Shown one piece after another: positions 7,319 through 15,367 of a stretch of 64,000 nucleotides of DNA (positions within the stretch are counted from its first letter, which is position 1; each line of letters begins with the position of its first letter). This stretch comes from Anaerorudis cellulosivorans. Its GTDB lineage: Bacteria > Bacteroidota > Bacteroidia > Bacteroidales > Dysgonomonadaceae. The translations under genes and the position numbers were made by a program. The notes beneath the pieces are model-generated. The model saw only the letters and a list, made by a program, of their open reading frames with translations. It was not told the origin of the DNA and did no database searches. The stretch covers positions 1 through 64,000 of the forward strand of contig NZ_JAPCWE010000010.1 of assembly GCF_025943985.1 (NCBI RefSeq), in the 5' to 3' direction.

Positions 7319-8644
7319 TTATAGATCTTCTTGAGTTAACGAATCGGGCATTGAAGCATATAGCCGCGTAGATTGCTGAAAACTATCCAATTGTCGCAGA
7401 ACCTTGTCTCTAACCACCAGAAAACTGTCCTTTAACTCAGGTTTTACAGGTAAAGAGGGCGGGGATTCCATAGTGAGCGGATTGATCGGTTGATTGTTTT
7501 TGTACACACGGAAATCGAGATGAGGCCCGGTAGACAATCCGGTCGATCCCACGTAAGCGATGATATCTCCTTGTTTCACAAAACTTCCTTTGTTGATTCC
7601 TTTGGCAAACCGGCTCAGATGCATATAAGTTGTAGTGTACATACTATTGTGTTTTACCTTTAGATAATTTCCTCCACCGTTTTGTTGATATCCTTTCTCA
7701 ATCACTACACCATCGCCGATCGTTTTTACCGGCGTACCTACAGGTGCAGCATAATCTACGCCATGATGCGCCCGGTATCGTTTCAGGATTGGGTGATAAC
7801 GGGAATTGGTAAACCTGGAGGTGATGCGAAAGAAGTCGAGAGGCGATTTCAGAAATTCCTTTCTCAGGCTATTGCCTTCTTCGTCAAAATATTCTCTCAC
7901 TGAATCCTGTTTGAAGGGAATCGCGCAGTATGCTTTGCCCTGATGCGTAAAAACCGCACCTTCTATCGAAGCGATATCCACGAAGGTAGTATCATCGATG
8001 TAGGCTTCATCATACATCAAACGAAACGAATCTCCCTTTTTTATGTCAAAAAAATCGATTTGCCAAGCATAGAGATCGGACAACTTAAGCGCAAGCAGCG
8101 GGTGAACTCCGGCATCGATGATCGCGTTCCATAACGAAGAGGTGATTGTTCCCTCGATATATTTACGTTGCAAAGTGATGGGTTTTTCCCCTTCATATGC
8201 TTTAATGTTTTCTGATGAGAGATCTACAACTACATATTCAGTTTTTGATTTTTCAAAAACAAGATACTCAATGTTTGAAGTGGAATCTTGCGTTGTGATG
8301 GCTGCATAGGTATTCCCGATTTGTAGTTTTGATGGAGAATAATAGGGCGAAACAGTTTGACTTATTTTATCGGATGTTGTACTTGTGAATCCTAGTCCCG
8401 TTAATATAGAAGCAAGGCAGTCGCCTTTTTTTATTTTATACCGGTTGACATTTAACGAATCGATACATATCCCATATTCGTGCATGTGAAATGTTTCTAT
8501 TTGTTCCACTGAATCGGGATGACCTTCTTTGTGCTTTGAGCTACAGGAAGTGATATGAACGATTATCAATAAACCTAATGCTATCCCGTATAGCCTTTTT
8601 ATTTTTTCTTTTTCCCGTATGTTGCCTTTTGTTAATGAAGTCAT
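7319..8644 (-). CDS. M23 family metallopeptidase, probable lipoprotein
   Basis: A 441-residue cell-envelope peptidase. The N-terminal hydrophobic segment ends at a lipobox-like ITSC. The middle part (residues about 60-240) has a LysM/OapA-like beginning (NRYKIKKGDCLASILTGLGF) and resembles the N-terminal domains of MepM-type peptidoglycan endopeptidases. The C-terminal M23 domain keeps the zinc/catalytic residues: HPILKRYRAHHGVDYAAP (H-x-x-x-D type), YMHLSRF and GPHLDFRVY. It probably cleaves peptide cross-links in peptidoglycan. The ATG at 8644 is preferred to an upstream TTG at 8653. An inverted-repeat structure sits directly upstream, between this gene and the aldose epimerase gene. Confidence 0.9.
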   Translation of the reverse strand: MTSLTKGNIREKEKIKRLYGIALGLLIIVHITSCSSKHKEGHPDSVEQIETFHMHEYGICIDSLNVNRYKIKKGDCLASILTGLGFTSTTSDKISQTVSPYYSPSKLQIGNTYAAITTQDSTSNIEYLVFEKSKTEYVVVDLSSENIKAYEGEKPITLQRKYIEGTITSSLWNAIIDAGVHPLLALKLSDLYAWQIDFFDIKKGDSFRLMYDEAYIDDTTFVDIASIEGAVFTHQGKAYCAIPFKQDSVREYFDEEGNSLRKEFLKSPLDFFRITSRFTNSRYHPILKRYRAHHGVDYAAPVGTPVKTIGDGVVIEKGYQQNGGGNYLKVKHNSMYTTTYMHLSRFAKGINKGSFVKQGDIIAYVGSTGLSTGPHLDFRVYKNNQPINPLTMESPPSLPVKPELKDSFLVVRDKVLRQLDSFQQSTRLYASMPDSLTQEDL

Positions 8645-8655
8645 GGTTATCAAGT

Positions 8656-8772
8656 AATTAATGAGCCCCTCCTAAAAGTCGTTTTCATTATTTTTTAATT
8701 ACAACGAACCTCTATTCAACTGATTTTTGTAAAAATCGCTTTGAATGGAGTTGCCGGAGGGACTCATTAATT
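8656..8772. repeat. Nested inverted-repeat structure, 117 bp
   Basis: Outer arms at 8656-8672 and 8756-8772 are 17-bp reverse complements with one mismatch. Inside them lies a second hairpin (8710-8719 with 8741-8750, one G-T pair) and inside that a 7-bp stem (8722-8728 with 8731-8737) with a 2-base loop. The unit fills almost the whole gap between galM and the M23 peptidase gene. It could be a miniature inverted-repeat element or a structured leader/terminator; no clear target-site duplication is seen. Confidence 0.7.
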
Positions 8773-8777
8773 CACAT

Positions 8778-9926
8778 TTAATTTTGTATTGAAAACTTGT
8801 ATACACACCGACTCGTATATTTTTCTCCCGGTTTCAGATAAGGTGAAGGCCATTTGGGTTTGTTGGGTGAATCCGGGTATTTTTGCGTTTCGAGACAGAT
8901 GGCTGTTCGATGGTTATAAATAATGCCCTTTTTCCCTTTGATCGTTCCATCGAGAAAATTGCCCGTATACACTTGCACTCCGGGTTCGGTGGTAAATACT
9001 TCCAGTCGAATATTGGTTTGTGGGCAATACACGGCAGCGGCAAGTTGAGAAACATCGCCTTGTGTATTCAATACCCAGTTGTGATCGTACCCTTTACCGA
9101 ATCTTAACTGTTCAAAATCGCTGTCGATGCGTTCGCCTACAGGTGTGGGGGTTCTGAAATCCATAGGGGTTCCCTCTACTTTTTCTATTTTGCCGGTGGT
9201 CATAAAGGTACTGTCAATCGGTGTATAGCTGTCGGCATTGATCGTCAATACATGATCCAAAATAGTATTCACAGGGTTACCGCTCAAGTTGAAATAGGAA
9301 TGATTGGTAAGGTTTACCACGGTTTCCTTGTCGGTTTCGGCTTCGTAACCGATATCGATGGCATTGTCGTCGGTAAGTTTCATTGTTACTTTTACGTTAA
9401 GGTTTCCGGGGAAACCGGCTTCTCCATCGGGTGACAAATAAGACAGCACTACCGTTTGGCTGTCGGGTTGAGCTGCTTTAAAAACTTTGGTATGAAAACC
9501 TTCGTCGCCACCGTGTAACGTATGTCCGTAATTGTTTTGGGGTAGCTGATATTCAACGCCTGCTACCGTAATTTTTCCGTGAGCGATGCGATTGCCATAC
9601 CGACCAATAGTTGCTCCGAAATTATTGGGAATATTGATGTAATCTTGAATGGAGTCAAAGCCTAACACTACATCTTGCATAGTCCCATCTTTGTCGGGTA
9701 CCATTACGGAAACAATTCGTCCGCCGTAATTCGTCACACACACTTCAACTCCGTTTGCATTCTTTAGAACATACAAATCGGTTGAGTCGCCATTTACAAC
9801 CGTTTGAAAATTACTTCTTTTTAGTCCCGAAAGGGTGGCCGCTTCTTCGGGCGCCTGCTTTTGTTTGTTTGTGCAACCGACGATGGCTACTATAGCCATC
9901 AGCCAACATAGTTTGTTAATCTTCAT
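8778..9926 (-). CDS. Aldose 1-epimerase (mutarotase), lipoprotein
   Basis: A 382-residue GalM-type mutarotase that interconverts alpha and beta anomers of hexoses. The N-terminus is a lipoprotein signal with lipobox AIVGC (Cys18), so it is exported, unlike the cytoplasmic GalM of enterobacteria; this form is frequent in Bacteroidetes. Family motifs include NFGATIGRYGNRIAHGKI, NNYGHTLHGGDEGFH (active-site His), NLTNHSYFNLSG (second His) and ICLETQKYPDSPN (catalytic Glu). It is followed downstream by the nested inverted repeat and the M23 gene. A periplasmic role in preparing sugars for uptake is inference. Confidence 0.93.
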   Translation of the reverse strand: MKINKLCWLMAIVAIVGCTNKQKQAPEEAATLSGLKRSNFQTVVNGDSTDLYVLKNANGVEVCVTNYGGRIVSVMVPDKDGTMQDVVLGFDSIQDYINIPNNFGATIGRYGNRIAHGKITVAGVEYQLPQNNYGHTLHGGDEGFHTKVFKAAQPDSQTVVLSYLSPDGEAGFPGNLNVKVTMKLTDDNAIDIGYEAETDKETVVNLTNHSYFNLSGNPVNTILDHVLTINADSYTPIDSTFMTTGKIEKVEGTPMDFRTPTPVGERIDSDFEQLRFGKGYDHNWVLNTQGDVSQLAAAVYCPQTNIRLEVFTTEPGVQVYTGNFLDGTIKGKKGIIYNHRTAICLETQKYPDSPNKPKWPSPYLKPGEKYTSRCVYKFSIQN

Positions 9927-10005
9927 AGTCTGTTTTTATTAAATCGGATATTTTAAAAAATCTTTTTTCCTTTTCATACTTAATCGGATATCGGAATAGC
10001 CAATA

Positions 10006-10749
10006 TTATTCCATTTTTCTTAATCGGACTTCTATACCGCTGTTTTTCAATGCTTCTTTCAATTGTTTTACATCGGTATTTCCAAAATGATAGGGATAAA
10101 GAATTTTCGGTGAAAACATGTTGGCGGCGTTTACGGCTTGTGTAATGGTCATGGTGTAAGGTTGATTCACCGGAAGGAAAGCGATATCGATATTTTTCAG
10201 GTTCTTCATTTCGGGAATGTCTTCCGTGTCGCCGGCAATATAAATCCTAAGACCGTCAATGGTCAGGACATAACCGTTGTCACGATGACGCGGATGAAAT
10301 TGTTCCCTGCCGGGTGTTGTGTTGTATGCAGGAACAGCTTCTATCAAGATTTGATCCGATACTTTTATTTTGTCGCCGTTTTTCATTGTTTTAGTTTTCG
10401 GATTTCCCCATTTTTTCGCACTTGCTTCGTTCATGATGAGCAGTGTATTGTCTTTTGACAACGTCTTAATGGCTTCAGGATCGAAATGATCTTCATGTTC
10501 GTGGGTTATCAAGATAATGTCGGCTTTTGGGAATGTGGAATAGTCGGCGTACATGGAAACGGGATCAACCTGAATAGAACGATTGTTGAACGTGAGTACA
10601 AGGCTACCATGCTTAATGAACGTAATCACCACTTCGTGATTGTTTTTTGTCTTGAAGGTATCCGTTTCATACGAACCGCCTTTTGCGGTAAAGGCCGTGA
10701 GAATTGCCATCATCATAAAAACAGATTTTAAATTTATGTTGCGTTTCAT
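10006..10749 (-). CDS. Secreted metallo-beta-lactamase-fold hydrolase (UlaG-like)
   Basis: A 247-residue metallo-hydrolase with an N-terminal Sec signal (hydrophobic FMMMAILTAFTA). The metal site is ITHEHEDHFDP (HxHxDH), with later ligands in IAGDTEDIPEM and LYPYHFGNTD. The layout matches the UlaG/YtnP-like 'MBL fold metallo-hydrolase' group, many members of which hydrolyse phospho- or lactone esters; the substrate here is unknown. It lies 79 bases before galM on the same strand and may be co-transcribed with it. A good promoter candidate is found upstream. Confidence 0.85.
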   Translation of the reverse strand: MKRNINLKSVFMMMAILTAFTAKGGSYETDTFKTKNNHEVVITFIKHGSLVLTFNNRSIQVDPVSMYADYSTFPKADIILITHEHEDHFDPEAIKTLSKDNTLLIMNEASAKKWGNPKTKTMKNGDKIKVSDQILIEAVPAYNTTPGREQFHPRHRDNGYVLTIDGLRIYIAGDTEDIPEMKNLKNIDIAFLPVNQPYTMTITQAVNAANMFSPKILYPYHFGNTDVKQLKEALKNSGIEVRLRKME

Positions 10750-10840
10750 ATCCCGATATTTTTGGTTATTGGTTGTTTATCTATTATAGTTGTCAAGTTT
10801 CATAAGGTTGTTTATGAAAACTTACATTTCCAATGGACTT

Positions 10841-10871
10841 CAAATGTATAATTTTATTTTTTAAATCACAA
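10841..10871 (-). promoter_or_regulatory. Putative promoter of metallo-hydrolase/galM
   Basis: On the minus strand TTG (10871-10869) is followed after 20 bases by TACATTTG (10848-10841), a good match to the Bacteroidetes -33/-7 promoter. The leader to the ATG at 10749 would be about 85 bases. Confidence 0.6.
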
Positions 10872-10935
10872 GAATTTTGTTCGAAAATTCGGGATCAGAG
10901 TCAACCTAAGTGCAAAAAAACAGATAACACCTTCT

Positions 10936-10990
10936 CCGCACCAAGTCCGTACCAAGGCTGCACCATCCTCGCTTCAAGTCCGCTCCAAGA
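10936..10990. repeat. Degenerate 11-bp tandem repeat, five units
   Basis: Five consecutive 11-base units resemble CCGCACCAAGT: 10936-10946, 10947-10957, 10958-10968, 10969-10979 and 10980-10990. Units 1, 2 and 5 are closest to each other; units 3 and 4 are more degenerate. The block is GC-rich in an AT-rich intergenic region. Confidence 0.7.
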
Positions 10991-11194
10991 TTTTACTTTT
11001 TTTGCTGCAAATACGCAGGTATGTTTTATCTCAAATCAACCACATCCGATCTTGTTGTTCCTGCTTAGGAGCAAGCATGAAGCGGACATAATACATTGGG
11101 ATTTCACCTCCATGCCGTTCGTTTTGGTGTATTGGCATGGTTAAGCCTGTGTTTGGTAAAGAGGCTAAGATCTCATTAAAAACCTCGGCGTTGG

Positions 11195-12769
11195 TTAAAA
11201 TTCAGAATTAAAGTGAAAACGGATGTTTTTGAAATCCTGTTGTGCCATTGTCAGGATGTAATTCGATTCGGCAAGAAAAACATCCCTTCCTTCTTTGTCG
11301 TAAGCCATGTAAAGGAATTTTCGTTTTTTAAATTCTTCCAATTCTTTTTCATCGTCACTTTCTATCCAGCATGCTTTATAAAGATTGAGCGGTTCCCATC
11401 GGCATTGCGCTCCGTATTCGTGTAACAGGCGATATTGGATGACTTCGAATTGCAGTTGTCCCACTGTACCGATAATTTTTCTGCCGTTAAATTGATGAGT
11501 GAACAATTGAGCTACCCCTTCATCCATCAGTTGTTCGATTCCTTTATGCAATTGCTTTGCTTTCATGGGATCGGCATTTTCGATGTATTTGAACATCTCG
11601 GGTGAAAAACTGGGCAACCCTTTAAAATGCAGGTCTTCTCCTGCCGTGAGCGTGTCGCCGATTTTGAAATTGCCGTTGTCCGGCAGTCCGACGATATCTC
11701 CCGCATAAGCTTCGTCCACCACTTCTTTTTTCTGAGCCATGAAAGCTGTGGGTGAAGAAAATTTCATCATTCGGTTGAAACGGACATGTTTGTAATTTAC
11801 GTTTCGTTCGAATTTACCCGAACAGACTTTCACAAAGGCTATGCACGAACGATGATTGGGGTCCATATTGGCGTGAATCTTAAACACGAATCCCGTAAAA
11901 GGCTCTTCGTACGGATCGACGATACGCTCTTCGGCCTGTACCGGACGTGGCGAAGGTGCTATGTCCACAAAACAATCGAGCAACTCTTTGACACCGAAAT
12001 TGTTCAAAGCCGAACCGAAAAACACCGGTGCAAGTTTGCCTGCAAGATATTCTTCGCGATTAAATGAAGGATATACTTCGGTGATCAACATAATATCGTC
12101 GCGTAATTTTTTCGCCAAGGGATTTTCGATATGCGTTTCCAATTCGGGTGAATCCATGTCGATAGTCACCGATTCTGTAATGGTCTGCTTGCCGGGTTTA
12201 TACAGGTCGAGGCGGTTTTTGTAAAGATTATACACCCCCTTGAAGCGCTGTCCCATGTCGATAGGCCAACTCAGCGGCCGTACGCTGATATGTAGTTCTC
12301 TTTCCAGTTCGTCCAACAGATCGAAAGGGTCTTTTCCTTCGCGATCCATTTTGTTGACAAAAACCATGACCGGCGTATGGCGCATCCGACATACTTCCAT
12401 AAGCTTTCGTGTCTGCATTTCGACTCCTTTAGCTGCATCTATCACGATGATTACGCTGTCGACCGCGGTCAGTGTGCGAAAAGTATCTTCGGCAAAATCT
12501 TGGTGACCGGGTGTGTCGAGGATATTGATTTTATAGTTGTCGTATTCGAACCCCATCACTGAGGTAGCTACCGATATTCCTCGTTGTTTTTCGATTTCCA
12601 TCCAGTCCGATGTTGCCGTTTTTTTTATCTTGTTCGATTTTACGGCTCCTGCTACGTGGATAGCTCCTCCGAAAAGAAGCAATTTTTCTGTTAATGTGGT
12701 TTTCCCCGCATCGGGGTGACTGATAATAGCGAATGTTCGTCTGCGTTGTATCTCTTTTTGTAATGTCAT
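11195..12769 (-). CDS. prfC: Peptide chain release factor 3
   Basis: A 524-residue translational GTPase of the RF3 type, which releases RF1/RF2 from the ribosome after termination. The GTPase domain shows G1 ([13 protein letters not shown]), G2/switch region ([14 protein letters not shown]), G3 ([13 protein letters not shown]) and G4 ([11 protein letters not shown]). The C-terminal part ([19 protein letters not shown]) is typical of RF3. The length is that of the family. It is the last gene of the minus-strand DUF4924-rmlD-prfC set, 43 bases after rmlD. Confidence 0.97.
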   Translation of the reverse strand: MTLQKEIQRRRTFAIISHPDAGKTTLTEKLLLFGGAIHVAGAVKSNKIKKTATSDWMEIEKQRGISVATSVMGFEYDNYKINILDTPGHQDFAEDTFRTLTAVDSVIIVIDAAKGVEMQTRKLMEVCRMRHTPVMVFVNKMDREGKDPFDLLDELERELHISVRPLSWPIDMGQRFKGVYNLYKNRLDLYKPGKQTITESVTIDMDSPELETHIENPLAKKLRDDIMLITEVYPSFNREEYLAGKLAPVFFGSALNNFGVKELLDCFVDIAPSPRPVQAEERIVDPYEEPFTGFVFKIHANMDPNHRSCIAFVKVCSGKFERNVNYKHVRFNRMMKFSSPTAFMAQKKEVVDEAYAGDIVGLPDNGNFKIGDTLTAGEDLHFKGLPSFSPEMFKYIENADPMKAKQLHKGIEQLMDEGVAQLFTHQFNGRKIIGTVGQLQFEVIQYRLLHEYGAQCRWEPLNLYKACWIESDDEKELEEFKKRKFLYMAYDKEGRDVFLAESNYILTMAQQDFKNIRFHFNSEF

Positions 12770-12812
12770 AAATGACTCTCTCTTGTTTGTCTCTTTCTTT
12801 TTGTATTGTGGG

Positions 12813-13772
12813 TTAGTTGTAGGATAATTTTTTCATGCATCTTTTTAATGCGTCCTCCCAATGAGGGATGGCGACATGAAATGTTGATTCTATTTTCGAT
12901 TTGTCCAGTACACTGTATCGGGGCCTTTCGGCTGCCACCTTATACTCTTCCGTTTTTATTGGACGGAGTTTGCATGTATCGATATGCGCAAGTTCCTTGA
13001 TTTTTTCGGCAAAACCATACCATGTTGTTTCACCTTGATTGGAAAAATGATAGATCCCATTTTTCCATTCGTTTTCTTCGGAATTTTCCAGTATCACCAT
13101 GATCATTTCCGCCAGATCGGCGGCATAGGTAGGAGATCCTTGTTGGTCGGAAACAACGTTGATTTCCTCTTTTTCGTTCATCAGTTTGAGCATGGTTTTC
13201 ACAAAATTCGTACCGTATTCGGAATAGAGCCATGATGTACGAATGATGACGAAATCGGGTTTGATTTCCAAAACGGCTTCTTCTCCTTTCAGTTTCGATT
13301 TACCATACACCGACAGTGGGTTCGGTTTCGCCTCTTCGGTGTAGGGAGTGGTTGCTTTGCCATCGAAAACATAATCGGTAGAAATATGAATGAGGCGGCA
13401 TCCCGACTCTTTTGCCGCTTTTGCCAGATTTTCGGTACCCGTGTAGTTGATGAGAAAAGCCTTTTCGGGTTCGTTCTCAGCTCTGTCTACCGCCGTATAA
13501 GCAGCGCAATTGATGATGTATTCTATCGCGTTGTTTTTGATGAAGTCGGAAACCTGGGGTAATGAGGTAATATTCAATTCATCAACATCGGTATAGATGA
13601 AATGAAATGCATTGTTCGTGCGTTTTTTCAGTTCACGAAGTTCGTTGCCCAATTGTCCGTTTGCACCGGTTACCAGCACATTTTTTTGAATCAGCCCATA
13701 ATAAAATTCCTGTTTGCGGGTAATGTTTTCCGTGCCGCCCAACTGTTTGGTTGTTCCTGTATAAATTGCCAT
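12813..13772 (-). CDS. rmlD: dTDP-4-dehydrorhamnose reductase
   Basis: An SDR-type NAD(P)H-dependent reductase catalysing the last step of dTDP-L-rhamnose synthesis for surface polysaccharides. The Rossmann motif [10 protein letters not shown], the [11 protein letters not shown] segment, [13 protein letters not shown] (YxxxK catalytic pair) and the C-terminal [13 protein letters not shown] are characteristic. The open frame is 319 residues, but the family normally begins a residue or two before VLVTGANGQ, so about 28 N-terminal residues are extra. No in-frame ATG lies closer. Either the extension is real or a start or sequence error hides a shorter form. It sits between DUF4924 and prfC; rmlA, B and C are not in the window. 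Confidence 0.93.
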   Translation of the reverse strand: MAIYTGTTKQLGGTENITRKQEFYYGLIQKNVLVTGANGQLGNELRELKKRTNNAFHFIYTDVDELNITSLPQVSDFIKNNAIEYIINCAAYTAVDRAENEPEKAFLINYTGTENLAKAAKESGCRLIHISTDYVFDGKATTPYTEEAKPNPLSVYGKSKLKGEEAVLEIKPDFVIIRTSWLYSEYGTNFVKTMLKLMNEKEEINVVSDQQGSPTYAADLAEMIMVILENSEENEWKNGIYHFSNQGETTWYGFAEKIKELAHIDTCKLRPIKTEEYKVAAERPRYSVLDKSKIESTFHVAIPHWEDALKRCMKKLSYN

Positions 13773-13801
13773 ATGTGTGAGTTTACAAGAAAAAAGATAA
13801 T

Positions 13802-14335
13802 TTATTCTTCTTCCTGATCGATTGTTTTATATTTTTCCGAGAGTAAACGAAGAAAGCGAATAATCTGGTCGATTGCTGTTTGCGTTTCGTGAGAGATTTC
13901 CTTTTTCTGCAGCTTCAGCAATAAATAACCATATACAGCCGTAAAACATGTTTCCGTTTCAGGAATGTCTTTACGGTTTGATTTCGCTCTCAATTCAACG
14001 ATGAAAGGCAAGGTTTTGTAGTAAGTTGCCATGTATGCCGCTTCTTTTGGATCATTTAATAGCCGAAGATGAAGGTCGGTAAGGTCAGTGATTATATTTT
14101 TATTAATTTGTAAATGACCTTCCTTTTGAACGCCTTCGGATTTCATCATCATAATTAGGCCTTCATACCATTCATGCGCTTCTTTATTCTTTTCTTCTGA
14201 AAGATGAGCCGGTTCAATGAGATTTTGTTGAATTTGATCGATATCCAGTTCATAAGCCCGTAATATGTCTTCTGTTTGCCACATGTATAGCAAATATTCG
14301 GCAATATTTTCTTGTTTATTGGGTATATTGAACAT
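13802..14335 (-). CDS. DUF4924 family protein
   Basis: A 177-residue, probably helical cytoplasmic protein of unknown function matching the Bacteroidetes-specific DUF4924 family, typically seen beside rmlD and prfC. The conserved N-terminus is ENIAEYLLYMWQTEDILRAY. No catalytic motif or signal peptide is seen. The start at 14335 gives the conserved beginning MFNIPNKQENIAEY; an upstream in-frame ATG at 14392 would add 19 residues and cannot be excluded. Transcription probably begins at a TAATTTTG box (14439-14432, minus strand) that overlaps the divergent promoter of the next gene. Confidence 0.75.
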   Translation of the reverse strand: MFNIPNKQENIAEYLLYMWQTEDILRAYELDIDQIQQNLIEPAHLSEEKNKEAHEWYEGLIMMMKSEGVQKEGHLQINKNIITDLTDLHLRLLNDPKEAAYMATYYKTLPFIVELRAKSNRKDIPETETCFTAVYGYLLLKLQKKEISHETQTAIDQIIRFLRLLSEKYKTIDQEEE

Positions 14336-14421
14336 CGTTACTCTGTCTCTACTTAGAATTTTGCTCTTCGGCAGTCTTTTCAACTGTGCCATTTACTGCC
14401 TGTAAATTGATCTAAAAAGCG

Positions 14422-14439
14422 TATTTTTGTGCAAAATTA
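14422..14439. promoter_or_regulatory. Overlapping divergent promoters
   Basis: The plus strand has TATTTTTG at 14422-14429 for the metallo-beta-lactamase-fold gene, and the minus strand has TAATTTTG at 14439-14432 for DUF4924. The two -7 boxes lie two bases apart and face opposite ways, so polymerases would compete. The plus box rules out a GTG start at 14429 for the right-hand gene. Confidence 0.5.
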
Positions 14440-14446
14440 CAAATTT

Positions 14447-15241
14447 ATGCTCAAGTTTCATACTATAGAAACGGGATATTTTCTTGCCGACGGGGGCGCG
14501 ATGTTTGGACCGATACCGAAAAAATACTGGTCTCGGCGTTATCCTTGCGATGAAAACAACATGTGTGAGATGGTCATGAGAAGCCTTTTTGTTGAGACGG
14601 GTAATAGAAAAATTATTGTCGATACAGGAGCCGGCAATAAACAGCTCGACCGCCTGAAGTTTTATCAACCTCACCGGCTAGCTGATTTACACTTGGAAAT
14701 TAATCGATTCGGTTATGTTTCGGAAGATATAACAGATGTTGTTCTCACTCATCTGCATTTTGATCATTGTGGAGGCAGTACGATCAGGAATGCCGAAAAT
14801 GAAATTGTGCCTGCTTTTCCTAATGCAACTTACTGGTTAAGTCGAAAGCAATGGGAAAATTATCGTCATCCGTGTCTTTATGAAAAAGATTCTTTTTTTG
14901 CCGAAAACATTGATCCGGTTTTCGAATCAGGGCAATTGAAGTTGATTGATGAAGATGTAGCGCTTTTGCCGGGTTTTTTTCTGAGACTGTTTAACGGACA
15001 TACACCCGGGCAGATCGTTGTGATTGCTGATGCAGAGTCGGGGAAATTGATTTTTCCCGGTGATGTTATCCCTTCTCGGGCACATATGTCGTTGGGTTGG
15101 CTTTCTGCTTTCGATAACCATGCCGCATTGGCAATGGAGGAGAAGAAGCGACTGTTGGATGAAACCGTTGGTGCAGCACGCATTTTTGTTTTTTGCCATG
15201 ATGCTTTTACGCCTTATTTCAAAATTTCAGGGATACATTGA
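14447..15241 (+). CDS. Metallo-beta-lactamase-fold hydrolase
   Basis: A 264-residue cytoplasmic metallo-hydrolase with no signal peptide. Metal motifs are VLTHLHFDHCGG (HxHxDH), a further His in LFNGHTPGQIVV, the bridging Asp in IFPGDVIPS, and VFCHDAF near the C-terminus. The layout resembles the N-acyl-homoserine-lactonase/AttM branch, but lactonase activity cannot be inferred. The ATG at 14447 is chosen because an upstream GTG at 14429 falls inside the promoter box. It is divergent from DUF4924 and precedes clpC with its own gap. Confidence 0.83.
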   Translation: MLKFHTIETGYFLADGGAMFGPIPKKYWSRRYPCDENNMCEMVMRSLFVETGNRKIIVDTGAGNKQLDRLKFYQPHRLADLHLEINRFGYVSEDITDVVLTHLHFDHCGGSTIRNAENEIVPAFPNATYWLSRKQWENYRHPCLYEKDSFFAENIDPVFESGQLKLIDEDVALLPGFFLRLFNGHTPGQIVVIADAESGKLIFPGDVIPSRAHMSLGWLSAFDNHAALAMEEKKRLLDETVGAARIFVFCHDAFTPYFKISGIH

Positions 15242-15281
15242 TGATACCCATGTGTTTGTTTGAAATTTTTTGGCATTGTTT

Positions 15282-15335
15282 TTGTACAATATAGAGTACA
15301 TTAAGTACAATGATAAATAAAAAATTATATATTTG
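15282..15335 (+). promoter_or_regulatory. clpC promoter region with three GTACA boxes
   Basis: TATATTTG at 15328-15335 is a good -7 box, 33 bases before the clpC ATG. Upstream, GTACA occurs at 15284, 15296 and 15305, the first inside the palindrome TTGTACAA. These could be activator or repressor sites; this is inference. Confidence 0.45.
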
Positions 15336-15367
15336 TAGTCGTATGCTACAAGGAGGAATAAAAATAT

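Larger units (their letters stand above)
10750..11194. other. Intergenic region of 445 bases
   Basis: No convincing gene is seen on either strand. It contains the metallo-hydrolase promoter at 10841-10871 and the short 11-bp tandem repeat at 10936-10990. An open frame at 10833-11144 has no family signature and crosses the repeat, so I treat it as chance. Confidence 0.6.

Noticed and set aside
10833-11144. 103-codon open frame on the plus strand
   Set aside because: It has no recognisable family, crosses the promoter and tandem repeat, and has a composition typical of non-coding DNA.
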